This document shows positions 23,564 to 36,000 of a DNA stretch of 64,000 nucleotides, in pieces (within the stretch, counting starts at the first letter, position 1; each line of letters opens with the position of its first letter). Source of the DNA: Antennarius striatus (Eukaryota > Chordata > Actinopteri > Lophiiformes > Antennariidae). The notes under the pieces were generated by a model. The model worked only from the letters and a program-made list of their open reading frames with translations, did not search any database and was not told where the DNA came from. A program made the position numbers and the translations under genes. The DNA is taken from NCBI RefSeq assembly GCF_040054535.1, contig NC_090781.1:8697982-8761981 (forward strand). Reading direction: 5' to 3'.

Positions 23564-25539
23564 CTTATTGATATTCTCAAACTGTAACGCGCTTCAGCTA
23601 AACCTTAAAATTGAATACGTTTCAGATCACAGTATTCCAAGAATCATCACATGAATTATTTTACACCAAATCAGGTAAACACACAAATAAATCTAGTAAG
23701 CATCACTCTTATCAGCCTGTACAAACACATCACAGGACTAACTTTACCTCGATACATGAATTTATGCTTTTATATTATATTTAATTGTTCATGAATAATT
23801 GGGTTTAATGAATAAATATATGTTTCTTGATCTGCAGTAGATGTTATTATACCAGCTTGTGTTAAATTCTGAGTTACGTAGTTCAGCATTAAAGTTGGGA
23901 TTAGAAACATTTAAAATCCACAAGGCTCCTGCAGCCTCTTCCAGAAATACTGCCCTCACTGTAAATATATATAAAAGTGGAAAATTTCTCTAGTCAACCT
24001 TTCCCTGACAGCAGCCATTACTGTTTGTTGCAGCGATTTAGGAGACTTCTGGTGGAATCTTGGGTGCAAACAGCCGTCTTGTTCACCAGCATGACTTTGG
24101 ATGCCAGGAAGACCCTCAGGTCAGGTTCAAATCAGGACATAACCACTGTGTTCCAATGAGGCTTATTCAAATACAACCCAAACAGTCATTACTCACGTCT
24201 TCTCCCTGAGGTGTCTAGTCTAGCCTTCTCCTAGTCTTCTTTTCCTTGTCTTGTCTTTGTCCACAAGCGTGTCCAGCTGGGTGCAGACCTGAGTTGAATA
24301 TATTTATGTTGGAATTCATGAGGCGTGAGGAGGTGAGAAGAAGGCTGCCCAATGGAAGCTGAGCTCCGTCCATTAATACAGAGGTGCTGAGCCTCGCCAC
24401 ACCCTCACAACACATTCTGCAGAGCCCATGACAGACCCTGTTGTGGTAACCTTGACTTTGTCTGTCCTGCTTTTATTTCTCCTGTTGTGAAAGAATTGTA
24501 AATCAATTGAGAATTTAATCAGTTTCTTGATGAAGAACTGTGGGTCTATAGGAAAACACCAAATAAACAAAATGCTTCTACAGTCACAGTCTCTCTCTCT
24601 GATGTATGCACTAATTTTTAAATTGTATTTCCCTTTGTTTATTGGTGTTTAGTGTTTTCTTATTTGTTTACATGTCTGTCACACTTGAAATGAAATGAAC
24701 TTTAGTTAAATGTTTCAGATCATCAAGAAAATGTAATTATTATTGATATTAAATATTAGTCGAAGATAACACAATTGAACCCAAAATGTCCTTTTTCAAT
24801 GAAAGTTTTTATTATTAAGGGAGAGAAAATCCAAGTTTATGTGTCCCCGTGTGAGAAAGTGATCGTCCCTTAAACCTAACAACTGGTCCTTAGCAGCAAC
24901 ACTTGAATCAAGCGTTGGCTTTAACTTGCATTGAGTCTCTTTCAGTGCTGTGGAGGAACTTTGCAATCAGTACAATCATTACAGAAATGTTGTAATTAAT
25001 CACTATGGAAGGTTTTTTTTTCAGCAGAAACAACCATTTCTAAGGTCATTCCAAAGCATGACGTACAAGCCCTGGATGTACAAGCCTTTTTCCTGCATGT
25101 AAACAACTTTACCCTGAGTCAACACAACACATCCACTCTAAAGGGCCACGGAGCCCCATGTTTAATGAGGTATGTGAGTTATGCGTGCTAATTCCAAGGA
25201 AGTTCTCATCCTGTATACCTCACCCCACCCTCTTTCCCATTTGAGCACTTCTCACGTATGACAGTTACATATTGTTGTTATAACAGGTCATTGCTATCCA
25301 TGTCACCTTTGCTATCTGGCAGCATTGTGCAAATTCATTATTTACTGGGAGATGCTTCATTTTCTCATGTCTCTCTGATGTGCATGAGGTCCAGGTAATG
25401 TCTACACATATTCTGTCTGAGTTGTTTAGAGTCTGATGACATTTTATATGATTTCTTTCTAAAGTAAATGGAGTCACATCAGTTCTTTTCACAAGTGTAG
25501 TTTATAGTTGAAGCCAACCAGCAATGAAAACGCACTGGA
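23564..25539. other. Intergenic DNA between slc3a2-like and ppm1n-like genes
   Basis: No exon recognised. The two genes are in tandem on the minus strand, so this holds the slc3a2-like upstream region at its left and the ppm1n-like downstream region at its right. No convincing core promoter signal was found. Confidence 0.5.
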
Positions 25540-25545
25540 TTTATT
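25540..25545 (-). promoter_or_regulatory. Candidate polyadenylation signal of the ppm1n-like gene
   Basis: AATAAA on the minus strand about 170 bases after the ppm1n-like stop codon. Confidence 0.5.
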
Positions 25546-25711
25546 CTGAAGTCTTTAGCATGTGCAGATGAATGGACACCAGAACAACACATGTTCAAGA
25601 GAATGTATTACACCAACAATAAATTTCAGTACTCATGTAAAATGTGACGTTTGTCATTCAAGCTGGTTTAATGCAGATGCTGAAGGTAGTGATGATCCCA
25701 TCTCCATGGTT

Positions 25712-28700
25712 TCAGTTTGAGTCCTCTTCAGAGCCTTCGATGTCCTGAAAGGCCACAAGACAATCAGGTTGTTTGAATTCATTTTAAGTTATACTGTATA
25801 TCTATTACATTACTGTGTATTTATCTTTATATTTTATTCCTCAAAAGTTGAAATTTGTGGAGCTTATGGAACAGAAAATGTTTTTCAGGTAAAAATATGA
25901 CATCTGTGATCTTTAAGTCTTCACTATTTTCAGTTGATGGAGTAAGAAAACATTTACTTTCATTATTTTCCTGAAACCACAGCAGATGGTTTTTCATTAT
26001 TGATCATTTCGTCAGTCATTTAGTTGATTAGAAAAAATTAAACAGTCTTAACAGAAAACATTCAGTGACATTTTAGCCTCGATTTGATGTCATGACATTT
26101 GTGTCTATCGTGGGTCACATGTCCTACCATTGGCTCATGGGATCTGAGGTTCGCCGTGTGTTTCTGATATGCTGAGATGACGCAGTCTCGTCTGCAAAGA
26201 CAGAAAGGCTTTGAAAAATACTTTTGTTGCAATTTCAAAGAAATACTATTAAATAGTATTACTATTAAATACTATGGAATAATATTATTGCTTCGACTCA
26301 CTTGCTGGTAATGCCCCCACCGGGTGGAAGCCCTGCCAATTCCTCTGCAGCCAGGAATTTGATAACATACAAAAGGTCTGGGTCTTCATCTCTGGACTTC
26401 ATCATCTGGATGATTTCTGTGAGGGGACAGTCACATAAAATCGTTATTTGAAGTGTTTGTGTTGCGGGGGCTCAATCCCTCAACAGCCAACCACCTTCTA
26501 CTTTCACGTCAATCTGTTGCTCCAGCTCTGCTTCCTTCTGCAGGGCTTCTGGTGAAACCTGGGGAGCTCCTGGAAAGCAGATGATGATGATGCTGATGTT
26601 ATCCAAGCTGCCCTGCAGAGGGAGACAACTCCATTTTATCATCCATGATAAAAGGATTATAAAAGTGCAGATTATAAAAGTTTATAAAATATACTTTTTT
26701 AAAAAGGTTTTTAAAAAAAGTAAAGGCAAAAAAAAGTAAAAGTTTAAAAAAACTTTATTATTTATTTATTAATTTATTATTAATTATTATTTATTTTTAC
26801 TTTAAAAACGTTTTTGTTAAACTTTTTTATATACTTTTTACCACTTTTATGAAATTTAACATCAATAATTTCTAGCAGTGATTCTGAAGATTAAAATTGT
26901 AAAACTAACTATAATGAACATGTGGACAGTAAATGACAGATTATGCCTTATATACATAATTCTCCTGATCAATAATTCTTTTCCAAAAACACAGTATCGA
27001 TAAAAGACATTCATCACAGATCATTCTGCCAACACAATGACTGCTTTTATTTTTGTCACTTTATAACAAATAAATTCTCTTGTAACACTCCTGAAAAGCT
27101 TTCAATGTAGTACTTGTGTTTTTACATGTACTATAGTCATATAGTCAAATAAAAGGAGCTTCATACACCAACCTCTGAAAATCTCTTGAAGTTGAAGGCT
27201 CTGTATGAAGGTAAAATAGACCTGTTAGTGGGAGGCAGCAGTGGACTGGATTTGGTACCAGGTTGGATTGAGAAATATTTTGGTGTTCTATGACATCACA
27301 GATTAATACTCACTGGGGATGACGGTATTCCTATTTTGCAGCTACCTATCTTTAGTCTGTGGTAATCCACACTTGGTGGATGGATAAATCTGTTGGGCCA
27401 GTACAGAAGTCAAAGTTGCTTTGTTTCATAAGGATATCAGTACGGAAATGCCAACAAACTCACTATCATCCTGTTGGTGATGACGTCAAAGATACCAAGA
27501 AGGAGGCTGAGTATGTCTTGGAACATATGATCTAATGCTAGAAAAGTACACTAAGCTGTTCTAGGTGAATAAATAGCGTCCCACCCAGGCCAGAGTATGA
27601 ACAGTAACACTGTGCTCCTGTCAGCTAACTCACATTCTGTGTTAATCCAAGACATGTGTAGCATTTCTGCCCTCATATCCCATGTCCCTAGGATGCCTTA
27701 ATGCAGCTATTAATAGGGCGGCCAAAGGGCTCGTCCGTGTTCAGACGGTCAGTTACTAACCAGCACTAAGACCTGCAGGAGAAATCTCCTTACGTAACAG
27801 TGTAAGTCCACCTGCTCACTACTTTAACATCTTCCTTTCCCATTCATAAATCCATCTGCTGTGTGTCGTAGAAAAAACAGCTCACAGTGAGATTTAAGTA
27901 AATGATTTAACGTTTTGAGATTGTGCTTCATAAAGGAGGACAGATGTCCATTAATCGGGAGTGCTTGTTCCAACAACAAACATTTACCCCGTTGGCCATC
28001 CAGGATAACTGAGTATCATGGTTACAGCTGGGTGATGTAATTCTGACCAACATGTGTCACTGTGTGTAAATAAAAACTGCATAGATTAGATATTTGGTGT
28101 GGTGGGGTTATATTGCTCGGCCACTTAAAAGACAAAATAAATATTCACATTCTCATTCCTGGAGTTAGTACAGGGTCACCAATTCACCTATATTGTGTGT
28201 TTTTGGTGGTGGGGAAGTTGGAGAACCTAGTTGGGACGTTGGAAACGATAGTTCCCAAAACAATCTCACTACACGGTCCATTTCCTAGCTCCGTCTAGCG
28301 CTTTTTATTGCTTGTGGTTTAAACTTTTTTTTCCAATATCAAAACCTCCTGAATTGAACTCTGGTTGATATTGACAAGTATAATTGTTTTTATGTTGAAG
28401 CATCATCTTCATTTATCTGCTCTATGTAAGCAGCAGTATTTGAGTGCAAAAAAACCTGAATCCAACAAAATGGATAAAATGATTGTACTGTAGTGGTTTA
28501 TCATTATGGTCTCACCTTGTAAAGACAGAGGTCAATGACTTGGGTGCAAATATCTCTCAGGTCGTTGCAGATCTGCAGACGGCTGCGGACGAACGCATAC
28601 AGCTCCTCGTTACCGATGGCGTCCCAAACACCATCGCAAGCCAGGATGAGGAACTCGTCTTCGGGCGTCCTCTCCATCTCATACACCTCTGGCTCCGGTG

Positions 28701-30062
28701 ATACCAGCTGCTCCGTCTGCGGCCTCCAGTCCACCTCCTTGAAGTCAAAGTCCCCCAGCGCTCTGGAGACGGCCAGAGATCCGTTGACTCTCTGCAGGGT
28801 CACAGAGCCTCCGGCATTTTGTATGCGCTCCTTCTCTCTGGGGTTGAAGGGCTTGTGGTCCTCCGTGTAGAAGACGACCTGGTTGTTACGACCGAGCAGA
28901 GTGCGGGAGTCTCCACAATTGATGAAGTAAATGTATCGTGGTGACATCAAGACAGCTGCTGCAGTGGAACCACTGCGGTCCCAGTTGTCTTGGCGAGCTA
29001 GTTTGTGCATGTGTCGATCAATATCCAGGAAGCCTTGACGGATCCCTTCCTTCACCTGATCGGGGTCTTCGTTTGCTTTGACTCCTCCTGTGGGAAATGA
29101 GCCAGAAATATTCGGTTCAGTCAGCTAACTCACATAATAAAACATTTATAACTACTTTTTAGTAATTAGGTTTACTTGGACGGCTGTAACAAATAGCTGA
29201 ATAATCAAATGGACTGAAACAAGATGATTATACCAACTATTATAATGATTGATTAACTGTTTAAACCATTTGAGTATTGAGTACATGTGAGTATTATAAC
29301 GTAATATGTGAGTTTTGTTTGTGAGTTATGACAGGAAATGAAGACGCTTTGGGTTTTGAACTAGTTGAACACAAGAAAACCATAAATCAGTTCATCAGGA
29401 AAAGCACTGGCAGATGAGTCAATAATTTGGAGTTATCACCTTAAATTTAATGTCATTTCTGGAAATGTTGTTTGTCCAGAAGCCATCATGTATGCACCCA
29501 GCTGCTGTACTATCCTGGTTCTGATTTGTGAAATGTGTCTCAAACCTTTAATGTCCATTGACACATTGACAATCTCACAATGTGTTCACAGCTACAGTGC
29601 ATATTTTCAGCATCCAGAGTAATTAGATGAATGTTATTGGTCATATTACTCTTTACCTGTTGCCAGGATGTGATCCAGCAGGTTCCTGGAGCAGTACTGA
29701 GCCACTGTGGTTCCTGCATGTCCATCAAACACAGCAAAGTATTCCCAGTCTGACAGCTCTCCCCTCAGCTGGGGCATGCAGGTGTGAGCGTCCTCCATCT
29801 GAGCCCTCCACCCCTGCATGTTTGCCACTGCGTAGTTTATTCCTGCCTGAGAGCCCCCCTCGGAAACATGCTTCTCCAAGATGGGGCGCTCCAGGTAAGG
29901 GCTTGGAATGCAGTCCTCCTCATCTGAATTGTCCTCCTCCTCTGGCCCTGATTCCCTGGTCCCCCCCTTGAAGAAGAAGGTGACCATCTTCTCGGTCTCT
30001 TTCACCAACTGGCGGAGGAAGGAGGGCACCTCCACATTGCTGGCCCGTCTGGCCGTCCTCAT
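25712..30062 (-). CDS. ppm1n: PP2C-family Ser/Thr phosphatase, PPM1N-like, complete
   Basis: Six minus-strand exons: 30062-29657, 29087-28516, 26612-26495, 26416-26302, 26191-26128, 25744-25712. Phases agree and give 435 codons plus TGA. It is a Mg/Mn-dependent serine/threonine phosphatase of the PPM1A/B/N group. PP2C motifs in order: QMEDAHTC (metal-binding Glu-Asp, residues 90-91), VFDGHAG (metal-binding Asp 113 and Gly 114), [49 protein letters not shown] and GSLDNISI with its conserved Asp. The C-terminal part ([34 protein letters not shown]) is the PPM1A/B/N-specific helical extension. The catalytic set looks intact. PPM1N is favoured because rtn2 is the divergent neighbour, as in human 19q13.32. 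The start is the first ATG in frame; the frame stays open upstream (to about 30158) as an Arg/Lys-rich segment with no ATG, so a further 5' exon is possible. Confidence 0.88.
26640..26870. repeat. AT-rich low-complexity stretch with imperfect inverted repeats
   Basis: Within ppm1n-like intron 2. It is dominated by runs of A and T, with 'aaagtttaaaaaaactt' and later 'ttgttaaacttttttat' forming imperfect palindromes around a 'tttatttattaattt'-rich core. No gene or known element was recognised. Confidence 0.7.
28140..28230 (-). repeat. L2-type tail fragment in ppm1n-like intron 2
   Basis: 'gggtcaccaattcaccta' followed by 'tgtgtttttggtggtggg' corresponds to the reversed 'gtgactctaaattg' part of fish L2-type tails. 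Short and diverged. Confidence 0.45.
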
Positions 30063-33001
30063 CGCCCGACGGAGTCGGCGCTCAAACCTCCTGCTCGACC
30101 TGCTGGCGGCCTTCCTGCCCCTGGTGCCCCTCCTCTTACGGCGATGAGTTTTCCTCAACAGGTCCAGTGCAGCAGTTCACTTGTGGTCCCAAGCAGGTTA
30201 AGAAAAAGTGACCTTACCTTTTTTTTGGGGCAGTTTAGCTTAGAGGTTGAAAATCCTTCTTCTGTTCTTAACAGCAAGACCACAAGGTTTGTTTGTGTCC
30301 TGCTCATGTTTACCTGTCCTGTATCAGCCCTGTGTGCCTATTGGTTAGTCTATTTCTGCTGCTTTATCCCTCTGCTCCACCCACTGCTGGATAATCACCT
30401 GGCCTGTGTCTGCACAAATGCCTGAATTAAAAACGAGACATTTTGACCAACACAAAATGGTTTGTCTCACCTGAAGAGCAATCAAACTAAAGATTATTAT
30501 TGCATGCATGTTTGCACTCAGACACGGGACATTTTTGACATTTTGAGTAAAATACGCTGCCAACCCATTTAAGAATTGATGATTCATTATTGTTCAAACA
30601 GAAATATTAAACATTTACTGGACCAGCCTCTATAATGTCTGGATTGTTATTTTGTCTTTCATGATTGAAAATGAAGATTTTAGATTTTGGGAACCTGGTT
30701 GAACAAAAGAAGCAGTTTGAAGAAGTAACCCTTTTAACCTTTTGACATTTTACAGACCAAATGGTTAGTGGATTATTTGTGTGATCTGCAACCACAAATG
30801 AAAATCATGCATCCCTTTAACTGTTAGGGGACTTTGCGGGGATATTATTGTATTAAAGTCTCTTTGGGACTGTGACTTTAAGTTAATCTTTAAGGCAGCA
30901 GTTAACCAAACACTTGGCAAGCAAAAGGAGTTTAACTCTTAAACCCAGTTAAACCCAGTTTAAGTCGTACTGTATTCCTAAGCGCTAGAATAAACTTTGA
31001 AACGCAGCACCTAAGACAGCATGGACAATCAAACCAAACCAGAGGAACCAGTCACTCAAGCAAACTTCATGTATACAGCACCATTCAAACAACTTACATG
31101 CAATTAAGTGTCTTACAAGAAAACGATGTAGCCAAAGAAGTCAAAAGGGACAAACAGCAAGAACTTCATTATAAGTGTTTCGTCATGCCTGTAAATTAAG
31201 TATTTTCTTGATTAGAAATCACAAAAACGTCACTTTTCAAAAATAAGGAACATGTTGAAAAGTCCAAACATATTTTAAAAAGTTTTATAATAATTCTTAC
31301 TTCTTTTAATAATCTGACATTAATTGTGTTATTCCTGTTGTTTGGTGTCTAATTTAAATATCGTAGAATTGACTTTACTGAACTTCATTTTTTTTACTAC
31401 TTAATTGTCCAGATATAATATAAAATCCAGAGTTTAACCAGACTACGTTCGGTTTGATCCACTGATGGAAAGCGGTGATTAAAAAACAGTTCTTAAAGAT
31501 CTTGTGCTACAATCGTTTTTATTGTTGTAGTCAACCCCATCCAGCTGTCTCTAGTGACAATATCACTTTACCTGATTTGAGATATACAGTCATTGATTCT
31601 TTTCACTATTTCTCAGTTAAGAAACAGAAGGAAATATTCAATAATTATAAAATACAACAAAATAAGAGGGAGGTGAAAAACAAAGTTTTCTAAAGTTGCG
31701 TTATGTTGATCCTCTGACAAATGAAGTTGTGATATAGGTTGACTCGTACTCGTGTGTGACGTACTGATCCCACTTTGTCACTCTGTGTGTCCTAATCTCA
31801 TTAACTGTTGTGTATTTGGAGCACCTGACCTGATTTACAAATGTTTCATTAAGGTCAGGAACTATGTGTGATTATCCAGCCATTAGCAGGGGACTAACCC
31901 TTCCATCAGCTGACGTCAATTCAGGTGACATGTTTTTTTTTTGTAAATTAATCTCTCATTTGTTTTTCCAGTTCATCTGCAAATAGCTAAGTCATGCAAA
32001 TTAGTATGCAAATTAGTGTTCTAAGTGTATTTATCTAGTCATATTATATCAATATACTTACTGTCTGAGTAAATGTTTTTATGGCTTGTAATTAACTAAT
32101 GGAACCTTAGAATTTTTTTAAATTCTAAGGTTCCATTTTCCTCCTTTAAAATCTTTTGCAGTATTTGTTATTAATGTGTTTAAGGAGTTATTTAGAATGA
32201 AATATGATACACAAATTCGATTTGCAGCAGCATCAGTTACAGTTACATGATCCATAATGCTTCCTGTCCACCGCTGAAGAGCTTCAGCTCCGCTCCGAGC
32301 CGGAGAGCGAAGCTTCAAGCTCTTCATTGTGAATCTGAAAATCTTCACTGATGCCTAAATTGTCTTGTGTGGGGTTAACAAACACATTTTAGTAATCAGT
32401 TTGTCAGTATTAACTTAACATCATAACTTGTTTTCACATTTTAAATTCTCTTCTTTGAGACCAACGTCCCTGATCAAATAAAGTCAGTAAAACCATTGAA
32501 AACTGCATCACTCTGCGCATAAGTAGAAACTGTAGTTGATAGGGTTTTTAAAAAAAATAAAAAATTGTTATGATTATCTTCTGTAGGTTGTTTGTGCAGC
32601 AGTTTTTAAAGAAGTATTATATTTCTTAAATTTAGCTGGATGTGACTGGACCTTCAGGGAGTCTTGACCATCTTCTAATGCGTCCTTCTGTGTGTGTATG
32701 CTTTGTGTCGTGTTCTACGTTATTAATAACTCATCAGTCCTCTGACAGAGATTACATTACATGGCACGTGGACACAGTCACGCCCCCCCCCCCCACTTCA
32801 CTGTGGTGTGCGTTACTATGACGCCGTTATAACGAAAGCAAGAAGGAGAGAGGAAGAGGAAGGATGCTGGAGTGAGGCTGGCAGGGTGGGGCTGAACTGG
32901 AGGCAGAGAACAAGGAAGCTGCTCATCAGGAAACAGAGGGGGTGGGGTTGGTGATGGTGGTGGGGGGGGGGTAGGGAGTGCATCCAAAGGACATGAGAGC
33001 C
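30063..33001. other. Shared upstream region between ppm1n-like and rtn2
   Basis: The two genes point away from each other, so both promoters should lie here. An ATG-initiated minus-strand frame at 30314-30225 followed by a GTAAGG donor could be an upstream ppm1n exon, but its phase does not join the next exon. A poly-C run at about 32780-32793 and GC-richer DNA mark the rtn2 side. A perfect hairpin is at 32098-32137. Confidence 0.45.
32098..32137. repeat. Perfect 18-bp inverted repeat (hairpin)
   Basis: The arms aatggaaccttagaattt and aaattctaaggttccatt are exact reverse complements around a TTTT loop, in the intergenic region between ppm1n-like and rtn2. No transposon ends or flanking duplications were recognised. 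Confidence 0.9.
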
Positions 33002-33034
33002 GGGAGGGAGGGAGGGAGGGAGGGAGGGAAGGGG
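33002..33034 (+). promoter_or_regulatory. GGGA tandem repeat with G-quadruplex potential near rtn2 start
   Basis: Seven GGGA-type units end about 40 bases before the rtn2 ATG, on the coding strand. Another G-rich run (tggtggggggggggta) lies just upstream. Runs of three Gs separated by single A can fold as a G-quadruplex in DNA, and in RNA if transcribed. Function is inferred. Confidence 0.6.
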
Positions 33035-33073
33035 CTTACAGTCTGGACGGACCCAGCGATGCCTTGATGGAGT

Positions 33074-36000
33074 ATGGGCCAGGTTTTAGGATTCTCCCAC
33101 TGCCGTGAGTATGCTTTTGTTCTGCCTCCATCTGTGTGTGTGTGTGTGTGTGGGTGGGAGGTCTGCATCTGCTCCTCTGCCTCCAGCACCATCATACAAA
33201 TGTTCATTCCAGCTCAGCATCTTGTTTGGCTAACTGCTGTCAGCATCATACGTATTAGCTCAGCAACTCTGTGTTTCCTGTCTCCTGCCCCCACCTTTAA
33301 CGAACACATGGCTGAGAAGAACGGATCCACGGCTGTTTTGTCATCTCACCCCAGTGATTTGTAGACGCTTTGTAGCTCCGAAAGCTTTGCAGGAATGTTT
33401 GGCAGCAATGCAAGTTTATTGGATCTTAGATGCTTCTGTTGTGTTTTATTTCACCCAATTGTCACAACATTTGACATTACCCATCACACATTTCATCTCC
33501 TGGGTATTTTTCACGTGTTTTTATGTTAGAGAATCTGCTGTTTTCCTTGCTGAGCCTGGGGTTCGGTTCATTAGCTATTTGGTTCATTCTGGCTGTCTAA
33601 AGTAATGAAGGCCTTTATGTTGCCGGGTTAGCTCTGGAAAGAAAATAGTGTGTATTGAGTGACCGACTGAGCTTAAACTGATACTCACATAGTTCAATGT
33701 TTAGAGGCAAGTGATGCTTTTTTTGTACACAGGCAGATGTTTGTCGATTAGCTTAACCAGCAGTATTTCCATTTAAAATAAAATTGAGGAATATGCTGTT
33801 TGAAACAGGCTCATAAGAAGGCTAGTACATCCATGTGGAGAAAAGACATTCATATGTCTGATAATCTGCATGTTTACTCATTGATTTACGTAAATTATTG
33901 ACTGTTTTCTTTCAGAGGAATTTGGCTCTGTGGTGTCCACTCCAGACTCAACACCTCCCTGCACTGATGGTAACGGAGCAGACACTCGATCCATCCACTC
34001 AGGAAACATTCTGTCACACAGTACTATGAAAATCAGAGAGTGTTCCCTCCTGAAAAGTCTTTCTTTAGAACTCCCCGTTAGAAGAAGATTTCCTCTGATC
34101 TGTGGGGAAATACAGACATTTATCAGCAGATGACACAGCACTGCTTTCATCTGACATATCTATTTTTTGAAAGCAAAATCCTCTCTTTAGATTTTAAACA
34201 CATGTTGTGGGTTGAGTTGTACTTTGGGGTGTCCACATTATTTTGTTTTTGTCACCATTCAGGTGGAAATGAAGAGTCTGAGTTATGTGACCTACAGACA
34301 GCCAGGGAATGGTCTGACGAAGAGGAAGGTGGGGATCCAGATGATTATGACGAGGGACTGGCTTCATCCCCGTCCATCTGGGGCACACCGCGTCAGCATT
34401 CCTTCGAGTTGACGTTCTCTTACATCGCCATCGCCGAGGCCGAAGCGGTGGGAGCCACCCGTCACCTCCGTGACCGACGCAGGGGCGGCTCTCGGGGAAG
34501 TCGAATCCCGTTGATCCATACCGACACCCTAGACACTCTACTGGACTCCCCCGATGTAGACTGGGACCCTCAGGATTTCCTCAGTCGAGATGGAGAGGAG
34601 GAAATATCAGAGGCCGCATGGGAGGAGAGGGGTGTGGTGGAGATGGCGGGCGCAGCAGTGAGCATGGAGCAGCACAGACAATTGGAGACCATTACAATCC
34701 AACCCTCCACCCAGAATGTGGACCCAGAAGGTCAGGAGAGTGACGCAGGAATCCAAAGAGAGGAAACTCCAAGCAGTCAAAGTGTCCAGCCTCACTGTCT
34801 GTCCCCATCTTCCCATCGTCAGAGCCCCTCACAAGTACTTCAGGGTGAGACCCAACAGGAATGGAAAAAGAGGCTGTTCTATGGAGGAGGTTCATGATGA
34901 CCCAACACAACTAGTTAATTCATCTTGGGTCAAAAAAAAAAAGCCTTTTGGTCAAATATAATCCCAAGTAGGCTGTGAAGGCCAGGTGATGCAGCCCTGT
35001 CTTTAGGAAAGCCATCTAGTAACCCTTGTGTTTAATTAAGAGAAAAATGATAGATGTTCAGTCATCACAGTAATAGTGAGTATTCATCATTTACACACAA
35101 TAGCTCACCTATTTTGCTTGAATTACCAATTAGATCTTATCTGTTTTATTCATATTCATTAATTTAAACATCCATTACATGATAAGTAACCAATACAAGG
35201 AGCTGCAGTTTGAATCGAAGCTGTCAGAATCAAAATCAGAATTTATCTGGAATTATTTGATTCTAATATCATTAATCAGGTCTCAGTTGCATTTTCAACA
35301 TTTAAATTGCAGTTCTACACATTCGGAAGAGCCAAGGCTCCATATAAAGTAACAATAATAAGAAAGAAAAGAAGACAAGATAAACAGACTACATTCATTT
35401 TCTATGTCTAAATGAGTATTACAATTACCCACAATAATTTTCTTAACTGTCTGAAGGACTAAATTGGAAAGGAAATTAACAAATGCAATAGAAACAATAC
35501 AATTTTATTGTTTTTGAGGTTGGGTGCTTAATAGGATTTGACAGAAGCACCCGGAGTAAATCCTCATGGATGTGTGGAAGTTACTGAACTTTTTTCCCCC
35601 ATCCTTTGACCTTTTCATTTCTGTTACCATTTGTAGTTACACCACTTTTGATCATGATTATTCTTGTCATCCGTTGAAATGAAGGTTTCTTCTAGGCTTG
35701 ATGTAGCTGGTTGTCCGTATTTAACACCATCATATTTGCCAGGTAGTTTTTTTTCTCAGCACTAATGGCTTCCTTTGAACCATCTGTGGCGTTTGGTCCT
35801 TGGTTAACAGAGTTGCAGAAAAGTTTCTGTAGTTGTGTCAACTTTCCCAACAATCCCTGTAGCTGTGGGCTCATTTAATCCATCCATGGTAATAGGGTTG
35901 AGTCCGACATATGTTTGCTATAGCTGACTTTCTACCATCCTTGTCTTTGTCGTGTGTGAGTGAGATTTCATCAAGATTATCGTCATAAAAAAGATTCTCA

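Noticed and set aside
28535-28870. Plus-strand 111-codon frame
   Set aside because: Antisense shadow of ppm1n exon 2.
30225-30314. ATG-started minus-strand segment (MSRTQTNLVV...) as first ppm1n exon
   Set aside because: It ends at a good GTAAGG donor, but in phase 0, while the next exon needs another phase to read the phosphatase frame. Possibly untranslated, but not supported.
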